64,000 nt of DNA from an uncultured Treponema sp. (GTDB lineage Bacteria > Spirochaetota > Spirochaetia > Treponematales > Treponemataceae): positions 1 through 64,000 of the forward strand of contig NZ_CAMHSK010000006.1 in the NCBI RefSeq assembly GCF_946187725.1, read 5' to 3'. The notes beneath the pieces are model-generated. The model did no database searches. It saw only the letters and a list, made by a program, of their open reading frames with translations, and was not told the origin of the DNA. The position numbers and the translations under genes are program-made. Positions 1 through 10,070 of this stretch are shown here, piece after piece (position 1 is the stretch's first letter; each line of letters begins with the position of its first letter).

Positions 1-2
1 AC

Positions 3-230
3 CAGTTCGGCTACGAAAGATTTGTCCACGACTGCATCTCCCGCGAAAAATACGCGTTCAATAATGGACTTGCTGAGGGCGAAGCTCGCGGAAGAGCTGC
101 TGGACTTGCGGAAGGTAAACGCGAAATGGCTCTTGAAACAGCAAGGCGTTTTCTTCAAATGGGGTTACCTGTAGAACAAATTGCCCAAGGGGTTGGGCTT
201 TCTGTTGAGGAAATCAAACGACTCTCATAA
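3..230 (+). CDS. Rpn family nuclease, C-terminal tail (partial)
   Basis: An open frame runs in from the left edge and stops at a TAA. It encodes about 75 residues, with a Gly/Ala/Glu-rich segment (LAEGEARGRAAGLAEGKRE) followed by a short helical tail containing PVEQIAQGVGLSVEEIKRL. This tail, a charged repeat followed by a helix-turn-helix-like end that resembles a Rpn/PDDEXK transposase-family C-terminus, closely parallels the end of the complete gene just downstream (TPEQIAQAVSIPLEQILAL). I infer a second member of the same family, cut by the window edge. The catalytic part lies outside the window. Confidence 0.75.
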   Translation, partial: QFGYERFVHDCISREKYAFNNGLAEGEARGRAAGLAEGKREMALETARRFLQMGLPVEQIAQGVGLSVEEIKRLS

Positions 231-237
231 AAAAACA

Positions 238-268
238 CCGCACTGCGGGTTTCAATGCGGCCTTTCTT
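238..268 (+). terminator. Weak hairpin after the truncated Rpn gene
   Basis: CCGCA at 238-242 pairs with TGCGG at 256-260, followed by a short pyrimidine run (CCTTTCTTG). It sits 8 nt after the stop of the partial gene. The stem is only 5 bp, so this is a tentative intrinsic terminator. Confidence 0.35.
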
Positions 269-397
269 GTAATTATAACAAATTATTATCTGTGGACATT
301 GCCGAAACATGACTTTTTTTTCAAATAAATAAGTGTACTGGAAAGAGAGAGAGCACTCATCTCTTCTTTCTCCCATCTTATTTATCTGGAGGAAGTC

Positions 398-1369
398 ATG
401 AAAAAACGACTTCGAAATAAAAAACGCAATCGTGTTAGTTCAACCCGCGAACGAGAACCGAAACGTACTTACCGCGACAGCCTTTTCCGCACGATTTTTG
501 GCGGCAAGGATGAACGAAGCAAACGCTGGCTTCTTTCACTCTACAATGCGCTTAGCGGAAGAAACCACACAAACATCGAGGACCTGGAAATCACCACGCT
601 CGAAGATGTGATTTATGTCTCGATGAAAAACGACCTGTCGTTCCTGATTCACTCGCAGATGTGCCTGTATGAACATCAATCGACAGTGAATCCTAACATG
701 CCACTCAGAGGAATGCTGTACTTCTCGCAATTGTACCAGCAGTACATCGACAAGCACAAAAAGAACCTCTACGGCAGCGTGCTTGTGAAAATCCCCGCTC
801 CACAGTTCATCGTGTTTTATAATGGCGACGCGGAACAGGCGGACACCATCAAGTATAGGCTCTCTGACGCATTCATCACAGAAGACAGTTCTTCAAAAGA
901 TGATGAAACTTATGATGCAGATTTTGAATGGACCGCAACCGTGATAAATATAAACAAAAATCACAACGAAAGTCTTTCAAAAAACTGCGAGCCGTTGTAT
1001 CATTATCGTAAGTTCGTAAATCAAGTAAAGGAAAATCTTTCGAGCGGAATGAGTTTTGACAGCGCAGTTAATGAGGCCGTTGACTTCGCAATCAAAAGCG
1101 ACTTCCTTGAAGGATTTTTCCGGGAGAATCGCATGAAGATTTTGGATGACATTTATACAGAGTTTGATCAGGAATCTTACGATGAAACACTCCGAAACGA
1201 TGGCCGCATAGAAGGTGCACGAGAAAATGCCATCGCAAATGCGAAGAACTTGATTCTCATGCATATTCTTACTCCAGAGCAGATTGCACAAGCGGTTTCC
1301 ATTCCTCTAGAACAAATACTTGCGCTCAAAGAGGAGCTTACACGAGAGGCGGTTGCTACCACGAATTAA
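398..1369 (+). CDS. Rpn family recombination-promoting nuclease / putative transposase
   Basis: A 323-residue protein of the Rpn (PDDEXK_2, formerly 'transposase_31') family. Visible family marks are the N-terminal YRDSLFRTIFG, with the conserved Asp, around residues 25-35, then NDLSFLI and LYEHQST near residues 79-95, which carry the Asp and Glu-x-Gln of the PD-(D/E)XK fold. RGMLYFSQLY and FIVFYNG are further family blocks. Rpn proteins are DNA endonucleases that stimulate recA-independent recombination; several are implicated in phage defence. The C-terminus ends in a helical motif (TPEQIAQAVSIPLEQI) shared with the truncated gene upstream, so two family members stand in tandem. The start is supported by GGAGGA at 388-393. 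No inverted repeats that would mark a mobile element are obvious. Confidence 0.88.
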   Translation: MKKRLRNKKRNRVSSTREREPKRTYRDSLFRTIFGGKDERSKRWLLSLYNALSGRNHTNIEDLEITTLEDVIYVSMKNDLSFLIHSQMCLYEHQSTVNPNMPLRGMLYFSQLYQQYIDKHKKNLYGSVLVKIPAPQFIVFYNGDAEQADTIKYRLSDAFITEDSSSKDDETYDADFEWTATVININKNHNESLSKNCEPLYHYRKFVNQVKENLSSGMSFDSAVNEAVDFAIKSDFLEGFFRENRMKILDDIYTEFDQESYDETLRNDGRIEGARENAIANAKNLILMHILTPEQIAQAVSIPLEQILALKEELTREAVATTN

Positions 1370-1490
1370 CTTAAAATCTGTCCGGCTCTTTTCAAAGTTG
1401 GAATTGGAGTCTTGCATTTGCTGAGTAGAGCTTGTTTTTATGGCTTTCAGAGGATTTGCAAAACTCGACATTTGACATGATACATTTTCA

Positions 1491-1532
1491 GGAATCATGC
1501 CTGCTCCATAAAGAAGGTTTTGGCATGATTCC
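1491..1532. repeat. 11-bp perfect inverted repeat between convergent genes
   Basis: GGAATCATGCC at 1491-1501 and GGCATGATTCC at 1522-1532 form a perfect 11-bp stem with a 20-nt loop. It lies between the stop of the Rpn gene and the stop of the minus-strand giant lipoprotein. It could be a bidirectional terminator, although no long T-run follows on either side. Confidence 0.55.
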
Positions 1533-1556
1533 GAGTGAAAATATATTGTAATATTG

Positions 1557-4500
1557 CTACTTCTGTTTTACTTCGCCCATGAGAGTTGTTCCATCGGCGA
1601 AGTGTGCAATTGTTGTGTAATAATAACCGTCTGGGATATCTTTATAATTATCACTTCCATAGGTAAAACTTGTGTTTGTTGTACCAGTATAAGTAACAAT
1701 ACCAGTTTCCTGAGCTCTAGCTTCCCATTCACGGATATATTGTTCAGTAGTTGCAGTTCCAAAACGCTCAGCATAAAGCTCAGAACTAAAGTCTCTTGAA
1801 CAGTACATAGTATGAACAAACACTGGATTATCTGTAAATATCTGGTAACCGTTAGCTCCCACTATCCAGTTTTTATTATTGCAGACGATTTCATTAGCAG
1901 TGCCCTTGTAACGAAGATAATCTGGATAAACATAGAGTGGCTGACTCTGAACAATTTCAAAATTATTTCTTCCATAACCAGAACCTTCGTACCAAACTGT
2001 ACTAGTATAATTTACAATAACTTGCATAAATTGGTTTTCATAATCACTGCAATCGACAGAATAGTAATACCTTGTTTCAGCAGCTATATTACCAACATAG
2101 AAACTATCTGTACCATTCACATCTTTCATTCGAGCAATTGTTGATCTTTGATAAGTAGGGCTATCAAATTCTACACACGGAGTCCATGAATTATCCGCAA
2201 GTTTCTGTATATTTACAAAATTTCCATGAATATGCTGTTCATCATTCTGTAGTTCGTTAGCAACAGGATATGATTCTGTTCTACGATGAATTCGTCCATA
2301 AGGCTGTGCAGAAACCTTAATCTGGTCTACAGATTCAACAGTTTCAAAACTGACTTCCGGAACATAATTTGCAATATAATATCTCATTAGATAAGGTGCA
2401 ACTTTCAGATAATTATTTTTCAATGGAGAATTATCTTCAAGATATGAGTATATATAATAATCTCCAAAATCAAGGCCAGCATATGGAATAGTCAAATATG
2501 CAGTTTCATTATAATATGTATCTGTTAGAGTAGATATAGTTTTATTGAATTCACCAGCATCAAGTTGCTCTTTAGTCAGATTTACACCGTAAGATTTAGG
2601 AACCACATAACAAGTAATTGGGTTAGGATTAGGAGACCTTTTTAACAAACCATTAATGTCATAAGGTTCTCTTCGTGCATCATATTCTCCATTAAGCCAT
2701 CCCCATGCTTGTAGGAATAATCTATAATTTCTATAATCATTAAATGACGCATGATTGTTTATGCCTCCGGTTATAAATGGAGGCTGATTATCAACAAGAG
2801 TCAAGTCAAGAGTCTGCTCGTCACTTTTTGCACATTCATTTCCCTGCGAGTCTAAAGCAACAAGATAAACAGTCTTTACAGTACCAGTTTTTACCCTGAT
2901 ATTTCTACCATCATAAAAACATTCACTGGCGTCATTTCTATCTCTGATTTCATCCAATCTAATAATATATCTATACTGAGAATAATCATAATCTTCATCT
3001 GAATATTCAATATCGATATCAAAGGTTGCGTATCCAGTATTAGGTTCATATATGACCTCACCAGCTTCATAACTTGAATCCGGCAGCGTCATTGTTGGAA
3101 ACTGTATACTGTCATCTGTAGGTGCCGTCACACCATTATAGTAAGCAAATGGTTTTGAAATACATAAAGGTCTATAGTCCTTAAAAGCATAATCCAAATG
3201 ACCTTTTTTACCTAATTGCGCAATAACCCAAGGGAACAAATAATAAGTTCCTTCACCATCGATATCAGGATCGTGTCCAGAAGTTCCTTTCCAATATTGT
3301 TTTATCTCATCTTTTGAAGGATTAGGAACAGTCGAAAAATAAAGTATTGGTTCATCATTTTCTCGCGGGTCCGTAACTATTATCCTATCATCTAGATAAA
3401 TACTATGCCCCATTAGTCCAGCAATGTATGTACTTTTGTAAAAAGGAAGTTCCAGTTCTTCAATGATACCATTTTCCTGCTCTACTTTAGCTCTTAATAT
3501 ATAGTCTTTATCGATATCTCTCTTTATATTACTAAGTGCTGTGTTGATTCTGTCTTTCAAATCGTAGTCTGTCCCAATATTACTACTAAACACTTCACCT
3601 TTATTAACATCATCCTCATATAAAGTAACTGTCAGATAGCGTGAAGTATTTAAATATGTGGTACCATAATGCTTATAGAACTTATCGCTATAAATTCGGA
3701 ATTCTGAAAAAGTGAAATCAGCCTCGTAGCAATTTTTCTCACTGTTATAAACAGGAACTATTGTTTGAAAATCATTTTTAGTGTAAATCAATATTTTATC
3801 TAAGCGCACATTATTTTGAGTGTCTTTAATGACATAATAATCTTTTTCAGTTTTATTTCCCTCGTTATCCCAAAGACTTATCGTAAGTTTAAACAGACCA
3901 TCTGCAGTTGTATGTTCAGAGTCAAAATCATATATGAACGCATAATTATACACTGTATTTCCATTGGTATCGTTGTCATATGAATCTACAATTCTAAATG
4001 AACGAGTTGAACTTGTTTCCTGAGCCACATAACCGCCTTCATTATCTTTCTTATAAGTTTCTGTTACCTGAACTTCTTTGATTCCGCTTTCCAAATCATA
4101 CCCTGAAAGAGTAATATACACTGAAGAAACATGGTTCGTACTATAAGTACCCCAACCATTTGAATATCTTAAAATTTTTTGCCAAGAACTTTCAGGTTGA
4201 TTAGAGAGTTCCCGATAAAAATGAGCACTCGTATCATTTGTAGAATAGAGATGAATATCAGAAATAACTGGAGGATTTGTTTCCTGAGAGCCAGAAACAA
4301 GACAATTTATTGCCAGAGAATTGTATATTTCTTCACTTGGGCACAGCGGATGTCCATCTTTATCTGTAATAGATTTTCCATTAGCATTCAAAGTTATTGT
4401 CATTGCCAGCTGGTTATTTTCATTTTTCACAAGATTTCTAAACGAACTTGTTGGAATAAGTATAAGTTCTGTGGAATCTGTTGAACTTTTCCATCTTTCA

Positions 4501-7500
4501 TAAAAGTACTCTTCGTAATGGATTCCATTCTTACCAGTCTTTGTAATTGTAATCGAGCCTGACGGTGATAAAATCTCCGATGCAGCGTCTATTTCTTTGT
4601 TAAATTTGAGATGTATATTAGAGTAACTGTTGAATGAATTTACGCTAAACAAGTCAACTGTACCATTCAACTTCACGCTCTGAACTATAGGCACAAGATA
4701 TGATTCAGCCTTAACCGTTACATTATCAACCTGCTCATAAATATACATTTTTGTTGAGATAGCTGAAGGATCTGCTATTTTGATTTTTGATTCGTCAATA
4801 TCATCTCCGGCAGAATCTTTTACTGTCCAGCCTGTAAACTGATAACCTGATGTTGGGGTAAATTTCAAATCAATTACATCACCGAGATTATAAGAAGTGT
4901 CTGTTACATTAAGATTTCCACCATCGGCCTCATAAGTAACGGAAACTTTTTTGCTTGATGTCGAATCTATTTCATAACGGCCAGAATATTCTTCTTCCAT
5001 ATAAATTGGATTATCACCGTCTTTATAATAGAAGATAGCTGGAACCGTAACGGTAATTGTTTTTTTGGTATTTAGTCCAGTAACATCAAGAAGTTTTGTG
5101 TTTTTAATCGTGATTATATTTCCGCTCAATGAACGAGTTTCAAAGAAATCACTGACATCATTTCCAGCCATTGTAATTTTGATTCTGTTCAGAAGCGATG
5201 AACATGCAACATCAAGATTTTTGTTGAATTCAATTGTAATCGTTGAATCTTTTGGATTTACATTGTTTGAATTCGGCGTAAACCCGGTAATCGCAGGCAA
5301 CAACACATCCTTCGCTGAAATATTGATTCCCCAGCCGCTTGTTCCTGAACCGACTGCGTCATTTGAGAAAATTGTGGCTTTGGCGGGATTTGTGCTGTCG
5401 ATTGTGAGTGTAAAATATGTTTTTGTGCCGCTTCCGTTCTTTACTGTGATTGTGCCGCTTGTTACATAGCCAGATGGGCTTACCGTGTAGCCTGATGTTG
5501 CAGATTCGACTTTCCAGCCTGCAAACTTATAGCCAGCTACGGCCGGGAATTCAAGATTCAGAGACTCCTCAATGTTCATCTCCTGATTTGTTCCGCTTGA
5601 ATGGAATGTGCCGTTAACGCTAATCTGTCTTCCTGTAACTGCCGCATCTGTTGTCGCAAAACGCACTTTTGTTTTTGTCATTGTCGAGCTGTTTACTCTG
5701 TACGACCAGCTGAAATCTTCATCAGCAACGGTGATTTTTGTTTTGCCGTCGGCTGCCATGTAGTAAATCTTATCGTGTGGAACTGTTACGGTCACGGTTT
5801 CAAACGAGTTGTTTACCGGGAGCATTTTGGCAGGTGAGAGAGTGACTGTCTTGTTGTCACTTGAAATGCTTGTAGAAAAATATGTGGTCTTGTTGAAATT
5901 TGAAGCGGTATATGTTACGAGCACTGCATCTTTTGTTTCGGCATTTATTTCATGGTCAAATTCGAGCACAATCGGCTCGTTTTTGGCGAATTCGGTGAGA
6001 GCATTTTCATTATACGGAGAGACTTTTGAAATTGACGGTCTTTTGTAACAAATCGCCGTAATGTTAAGTGTTGCGGCCTTGTTTGCAGTGATTACCGCCT
6101 CCTGCGATGATGAATTTGAATCTTTGAATGAAACCGCATCTGTGACGACATTTCCATCCGAATCAGTGATTTCCCAGGCATAGAACTGATATCCTTCAGC
6201 AATCGAATGAGAAATCGAAACATCTTCGCCGATATTGAATTCTTCGTAATTATTATGATTTACGATTCCTGCGGCAGTTGCCGGTGAAAAGGCTGCCCCA
6301 TCCTCACCGTTTTTGACGCTGAAATTTGCTTTTAATTTTGCATTCGTGCTGTGGTCGACCGTAAAATCAAAAGAGCTTTCTTTGAGGCTGATTTTTGTTG
6401 CGCCATCGATATAATACAAATCTTCCGGAACTGTTACCGCGATGATTTTTTTGCTTCCCTTTGGAACTGAAATCATTGCTGTGTTTTTAAGAGTGATTGT
6501 GTTTCCGTCAAGAGTTCTGGTCGTGTAATATGCGTCGAGGCTGTTTCCGTCTGAACTTACACGGATTTTGTTAAGGAGTTCGGCACACTTTGGCTCCAAA
6601 TTCTTATTGAATTTGATTACGATGTCCGAATCCTTTTTGCTTGTTCCTTCTGATGAAGGGCTTGTTTCTCTTATTACTAGTTTTTCGCTGACATTTGCGC
6701 TCACCACGGCAGGAACTGCATCATAGGCAACGATTTTTGTTGAAAGAGCGGTTTTGTCTGCGATTGAGATTTTGTCTTCATGAACATTTATGGTCCAGCC
6801 ATTGAACTGCCAGCCTTCGTTCAATTCAAAGGAAATTGTTCCTTCCTGCCCGATTGAATATTCACCTCTCGTAGAAGAAAGTTTTCCAGAGCCGCTTGCC
6901 GCTGTAAAGGTTACGGTTGCTTTTTCGTTTGTGCTTGAGTCGATTTTATAGTCGAAAGTGAATCCCTTTCCGCCAATCGAGATTTTTTTGCCGTCTGCAT
7001 TCAGATAATAGAAATCAGCCGGAATTGCGACAGTTACGGTCTTTGTCTGGCCTGATGCCACATCAATCATGTTTGATTTGTCGGCCGCAAAAGTGACTGT
7101 ATTTGCACTCACTCTCGGTGCAAGGAAACTTGATTTTACAGGAAAGCCGCCGACCGTAATTGTAATATTGTCGAGCTGTGCGATTCCTTCTTCATCGTCC
7201 GGCAAATCGTTACTGAAAGTCAATATAATAGAAGAATTCTTGCTTACGACCTTTGTTTTTTCCGGGCTGTATTCAGAAACTCTAAGTCGCGGTGCACAAA
7301 TTGCTTTAATCTGAGTAGCATTTAAATTATCTGTTTTTTCCATTACGGTTGCCGTTGTATCAGCACTGTCTTCATCGGCAACACGGATTATGCTTGGATT
7401 ATATTCCCATTTTACAAACTGATAATCTGGATTTTCGGTGAAACCAAGCGTGATTTTCTGACCGATTGAATAATCTTTTGAACCGGCAAGATAAACTGTG

Positions 7501-8416
7501 CCTTCGGTCGCATTACTTGTAAGGTTTACGGTTGCCTTTTCATCGGTTGCTTCCGTGATTCGATAGCTCCATGATTTGTCTGAACTCATCGAAACACCTT
7601 TTTCATCTGTAATATCTTTTGAAATTGTAACGCTTACGGTTTTATAAGATACGCCTGCCTCAAATTCAATCTGATTCTTTTTATCGACTGCAATTGTGAG
7701 GAATTTTCCTTCGATTGTTGGCCTAAGAAAGTGCTCAGCGATTGAAATTCCGTCCGAAGTAATTGAGATGTTCTTGAAGAAAACCTGACCGTTATATTTG
7801 TATGCCCAGATTTCATATTCGTCATCGTCTTCATCCAGGATTTCTTCTGCACCGCTTGGGATTTCGCTGTTCTTAAAAATAAAGCTTGATTTTGATGGGG
7901 CTTTAGTGAATTCCACGATGATTGAGCGGTCGCGGCTTACACCATTCGGCTCGTATTTTGGACTTGGCTCGCCGGCAAAAGCCAGTCGCTCTGCACACAA
8001 CGGCTTGATTCGGATGTCTTTTGAATCGATGGTGATTTTTGCCTTTGTTTTGACAGAATATGCGTCTTCAAATTCTACGCCTTCGATTTCTTCACCGCTT
8101 TCTTTGGAAACGGCAATCCATTTTGAAAAACTGTAGCTTGAATTCTCGGAGAAAGAAAGTTCAAAATCATAACCGACCTTTGCAGTATAATTGCCCGAAG
8201 GAAGAGTTGAGCCAGTGCCTTCGTCAGAAGAAACCAAAACGGTTACGGAAGCGGCTTTGGCAAAAGCGATGTCTGCATCAAGCTGTTCCTTGAAATCTCC
8301 GCCCTCAAAAATGTTATTGCAGGAAAGGAATAAAAGCGGTAAGGCAATACATAGTAATACCCCCCCCCATACAAATGAAAGTTTTTGTTTAGATTTTTTG
8401 CGTGGAACTTTTTCAT
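1557..8416 (-). CDS. Giant repeat lipoprotein, frame interrupted at a poly-G tract
   Basis: A 2,226-codon open frame that lacks a sensible start. Upstream of it in the same frame lies a full lipoprotein signal peptide (VLLCIALPLLFLSC, Cys lipobox), but no ATG precedes it in that frame. The only ATG with a good ribosome site (GGAG at 8423-8426, ATG at 8414-8416) reads into this frame only if one base is gained at or before the G9 tract (plus-strand C at 8360-8368). With ten Gs the product is about 2,286 residues. The N-terminal half has six modules, each pairing an InlB-B-like unit (GYxFxxW core) with a SbsA/Big_5-like Ig unit (SxIxIxFNKNL core). The C-terminal roughly 900 residues are non-repetitive, Tyr/Asp-rich and coded by more AT-rich DNA. 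It is likely a surface adhesin-type lipoprotein. The break is either a phase-off state or a homopolymer error. Confidence 0.85.
8360..8368 (-). repeat. Poly-G9 tract (C9 on plus) in the lipoprotein signal-peptide region
   Basis: Nine consecutive C on the plus strand, nine G in the coding direction, lie between the ATG at 8416 and the hydrophobic signal-peptide core. The ATG frame and the long frame meet only with 10 or 7 Gs. Slippage at this tract would therefore switch synthesis of the lipoprotein on and off. Confidence 0.85.
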
Positions 8417-8469
8417 GTTTGTCTCCGTATATGTTTTTGTAATGTGAACAATTTTAAGCAGTATTTAAA

Positions 8470-8498
8470 ATTATAACACAATATTATCAAAAAACAAA
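8470..8498 (-). promoter_or_regulatory. Predicted promoter of the giant lipoprotein
   Basis: On the minus strand TATAAT (8475 to 8470) is preceded after 17 bp by a weak -35, TTTGTT (8498 to 8493). Transcription would begin near 8463, giving a leader of roughly 45 nt that carries the GGAG ribosome site. This allows the gene to be transcribed separately from the upstream rimO operon. Confidence 0.5.
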
Positions 8499-8512
8499 TA
8501 CGGAGAAAAATT

Positions 8513-10069
8513 CTACAAATCCTGAGCGAATTTTAAGTCGTCTTTTCGGCTGATTTTAGCGTTCAAAGGTGAATCGCACACGAAGTCACCGTTCAAATCA
8601 ACGTCGCCGCTTGAAACGATTTTTACCCGAACCAGACGGCCTGTTTTGACAGCCTCGCTTTCTGATTCAGAACTTCGGTCATAACGCACGACAACGCTTC
8701 CGTCAACTTCTGGAGCCTGGAACCATGCCCTGCCGATTGCAAGTCCTTCATCAGGATTTTCCTGACTCTCGGAAAGCACTTCCTCAATCAGAATATCGTA
8801 TTCCTGACCACAGCGGGTTTTGAGCCTTTCGCGAGTGATTTCTGCCTGAATTTCAACAAGTTCCGAAGCGCGTTTTTCGGCTGTTTTATGAGGAACCTGT
8901 TTTTTAAAACTATATGCGGGAGTATCGTCTTCTTTGGAATATGCAAAACAGCCGCTCCAATCGGTCGCAGTCTCGTTTAGGAAAGTCTTTGTGTTTTCAA
9001 AAGAACTCTCGCTTTCACCAGGGAAGCCTGCAAGGAAAGTGGTTCGAATTGCGGCATCAGGGAAAGTTTCGCGGATTTTTGCAATAAGCGCTTTATATTT
9101 TTGATGAGAGCCTACCCGGTTCATCGCTTTGATGATTTCATCATCGCCACTCTGGAAAGGAATGTCAAAATAATGCAGGAATCGTGAATCAGCTTTCATA
9201 ACCGGAAGAATGTCTTCATTAAAGTGATCCGGATGAATGTAAAGCAGACGGACTGCAAAAGTTCCTTCGATTTCAGAAATCATTTTGATAAGGCGAGCAA
9301 GCCCTGATTCAGAATTAGACGCGGATTCACACAGATTCACGCGGATATTATTTCCATCATCATTTAATCTGCGTTCATCTGCGTCCATCTGCGTCAAAAT
9401 TTGACTTCCAGGCGTGCCGTTCGGCAGGAAAGTTCTTCCGTCACCAAAACAATTGTCATCGGCACCTGTGCCATAGGCGGCCAAATCCTGACCAATCAGA
9501 TTGATTTCATAAACGCCTTTTGAAACCAGAAGTTTGATTTCTTCTATTATATCGGCGGCTTTTCGGCTTCGTAAATTGCCACGGATAATCGGAATTGCAC
9601 AGAATGAACAGCGGTTATTGCAGCCTTCAGTGATTTTTACGAAAGCGGTACCAGGGAATGAAAGCAGCAAATCTCTGTCGCCACAGCAAACGCCTTTCTG
9701 CTCCGGAACGAGCACCGGCCGTTCGTCCTTCATCAGTGGTTCAATGACCTTGTAAATCTGGCTCAAATCACCGTTTCCGAAAAAGCCGTCTGCTTCAAGA
9801 AGTTCATCCTTTAAATCGTTTGCATATCGCTCTGCAAGACAGCCCGCCAGAAGAATCTTTGCTTTTGGGTACATTTGCCTTGCGCTCATTACTGCGTTAA
9901 TGCTTTCGGTTTTAGCAGATTCAATAAATCCACAAGAATTGACAACGATTAGATCAGCTTCTGTTGGTTCAAAAGTCTGAACCCAATCCTTTTTTTTGAG
10001 AAGATTTATGATAAGTTCGCCATCAACCTGATTTTTGGCGCATCCATGCTGGTCAATAAAAAATTTCAT
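8513..10069 (-). CDS. rimO: Ribosomal protein S12 methylthiotransferase RimO
   Basis: A 518-residue radical-SAM methylthiotransferase that adds a beta-methylthio group to the conserved Asp of ribosomal protein S12. The N-terminal UPF0004 domain carries cluster cysteines C10 (QHGCAKNQVD), C46 (VNSCGFI) and C77 (LAGCLAE). The radical-SAM triad is C150, C154, C157 (GCNNRCSFC), and a C-terminal TRAM-like region occupies about residues 440-515. It is longer than typical RimO (about 430-450), partly because of a 29-residue in-frame insert at about 223-251 that derives from a DNA repeat (9317-9403). It starts one base after the stop of the rodZ-like gene, so translation is probably coupled, and it is the last gene of the ftsH-lolA-rodZ run. 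Specificity for S12 rather than tRNA is inferred from the QHGC and overall family resemblance. Confidence 0.93.
   Translation of the reverse strand: MKFFIDQHGCAKNQVDGELIINLLKKKDWVQTFEPTEADLIVVNSCGFIESAKTESINAVMSARQMYPKAKILLAGCLAERYANDLKDELLEADGFFGNGDLSQIYKVIEPLMKDERPVLVPEQKGVCCGDRDLLLSFPGTAFVKITEGCNNRCSFCAIPIIRGNLRSRKAADIIEEIKLLVSKGVYEINLIGQDLAAYGTGADDNCFGDGRTFLPNGTPGSQILTQMDADERRLNDDGNNIRVNLCESASNSESGLARLIKMISEIEGTFAVRLLYIHPDHFNEDILPVMKADSRFLHYFDIPFQSGDDEIIKAMNRVGSHQKYKALIAKIRETFPDAAIRTTFLAGFPGESESSFENTKTFLNETATDWSGCFAYSKEDDTPAYSFKKQVPHKTAEKRASELVEIQAEITRERLKTRCGQEYDILIEEVLSESQENPDEGLAIGRAWFQAPEVDGSVVVRYDRSSESESEAVKTGRLVRVKIVSSGDVDLNGDFVCDSPLNAKISRKDDLKFAQDL
9317..9403. repeat. Interspersed repeat inserted in frame in rimO
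   Basis: The plus strand holds ATCTGCGTTC, ATCTGCGTCC and ATCTGCGTCA in tandem (9368-9397), and facing them GCGGATTCAC and CAGATTCACGCGGAT (9320-9345), i.e. decamer-like units in direct and inverted order around an AT-rich centre. I recognise this ATCTGCGT(T/C)C style of repeat, from memory, as an intergenic repeat in various bacteria. Here its 87 nt equal 29 codons, contain no stop in the rimO frame, and encode a hydrophilic Asp/Asn/Arg-rich loop. Confidence 0.7.
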
Positions 10070-10070
10070 T

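Noticed and set aside
1-1369. Insertion sequence formed by the two Rpn genes
   Set aside because: Rpn proteins were once named transposases, but no terminal inverted repeats or target duplications are visible around either gene.
8235-8237. TTG as the true start of the giant lipoprotein
   Set aside because: It would drop an obvious lipoprotein signal peptide encoded directly upstream in the same frame and has no ribosome site; a frame break near the G9 tract explains the data better.
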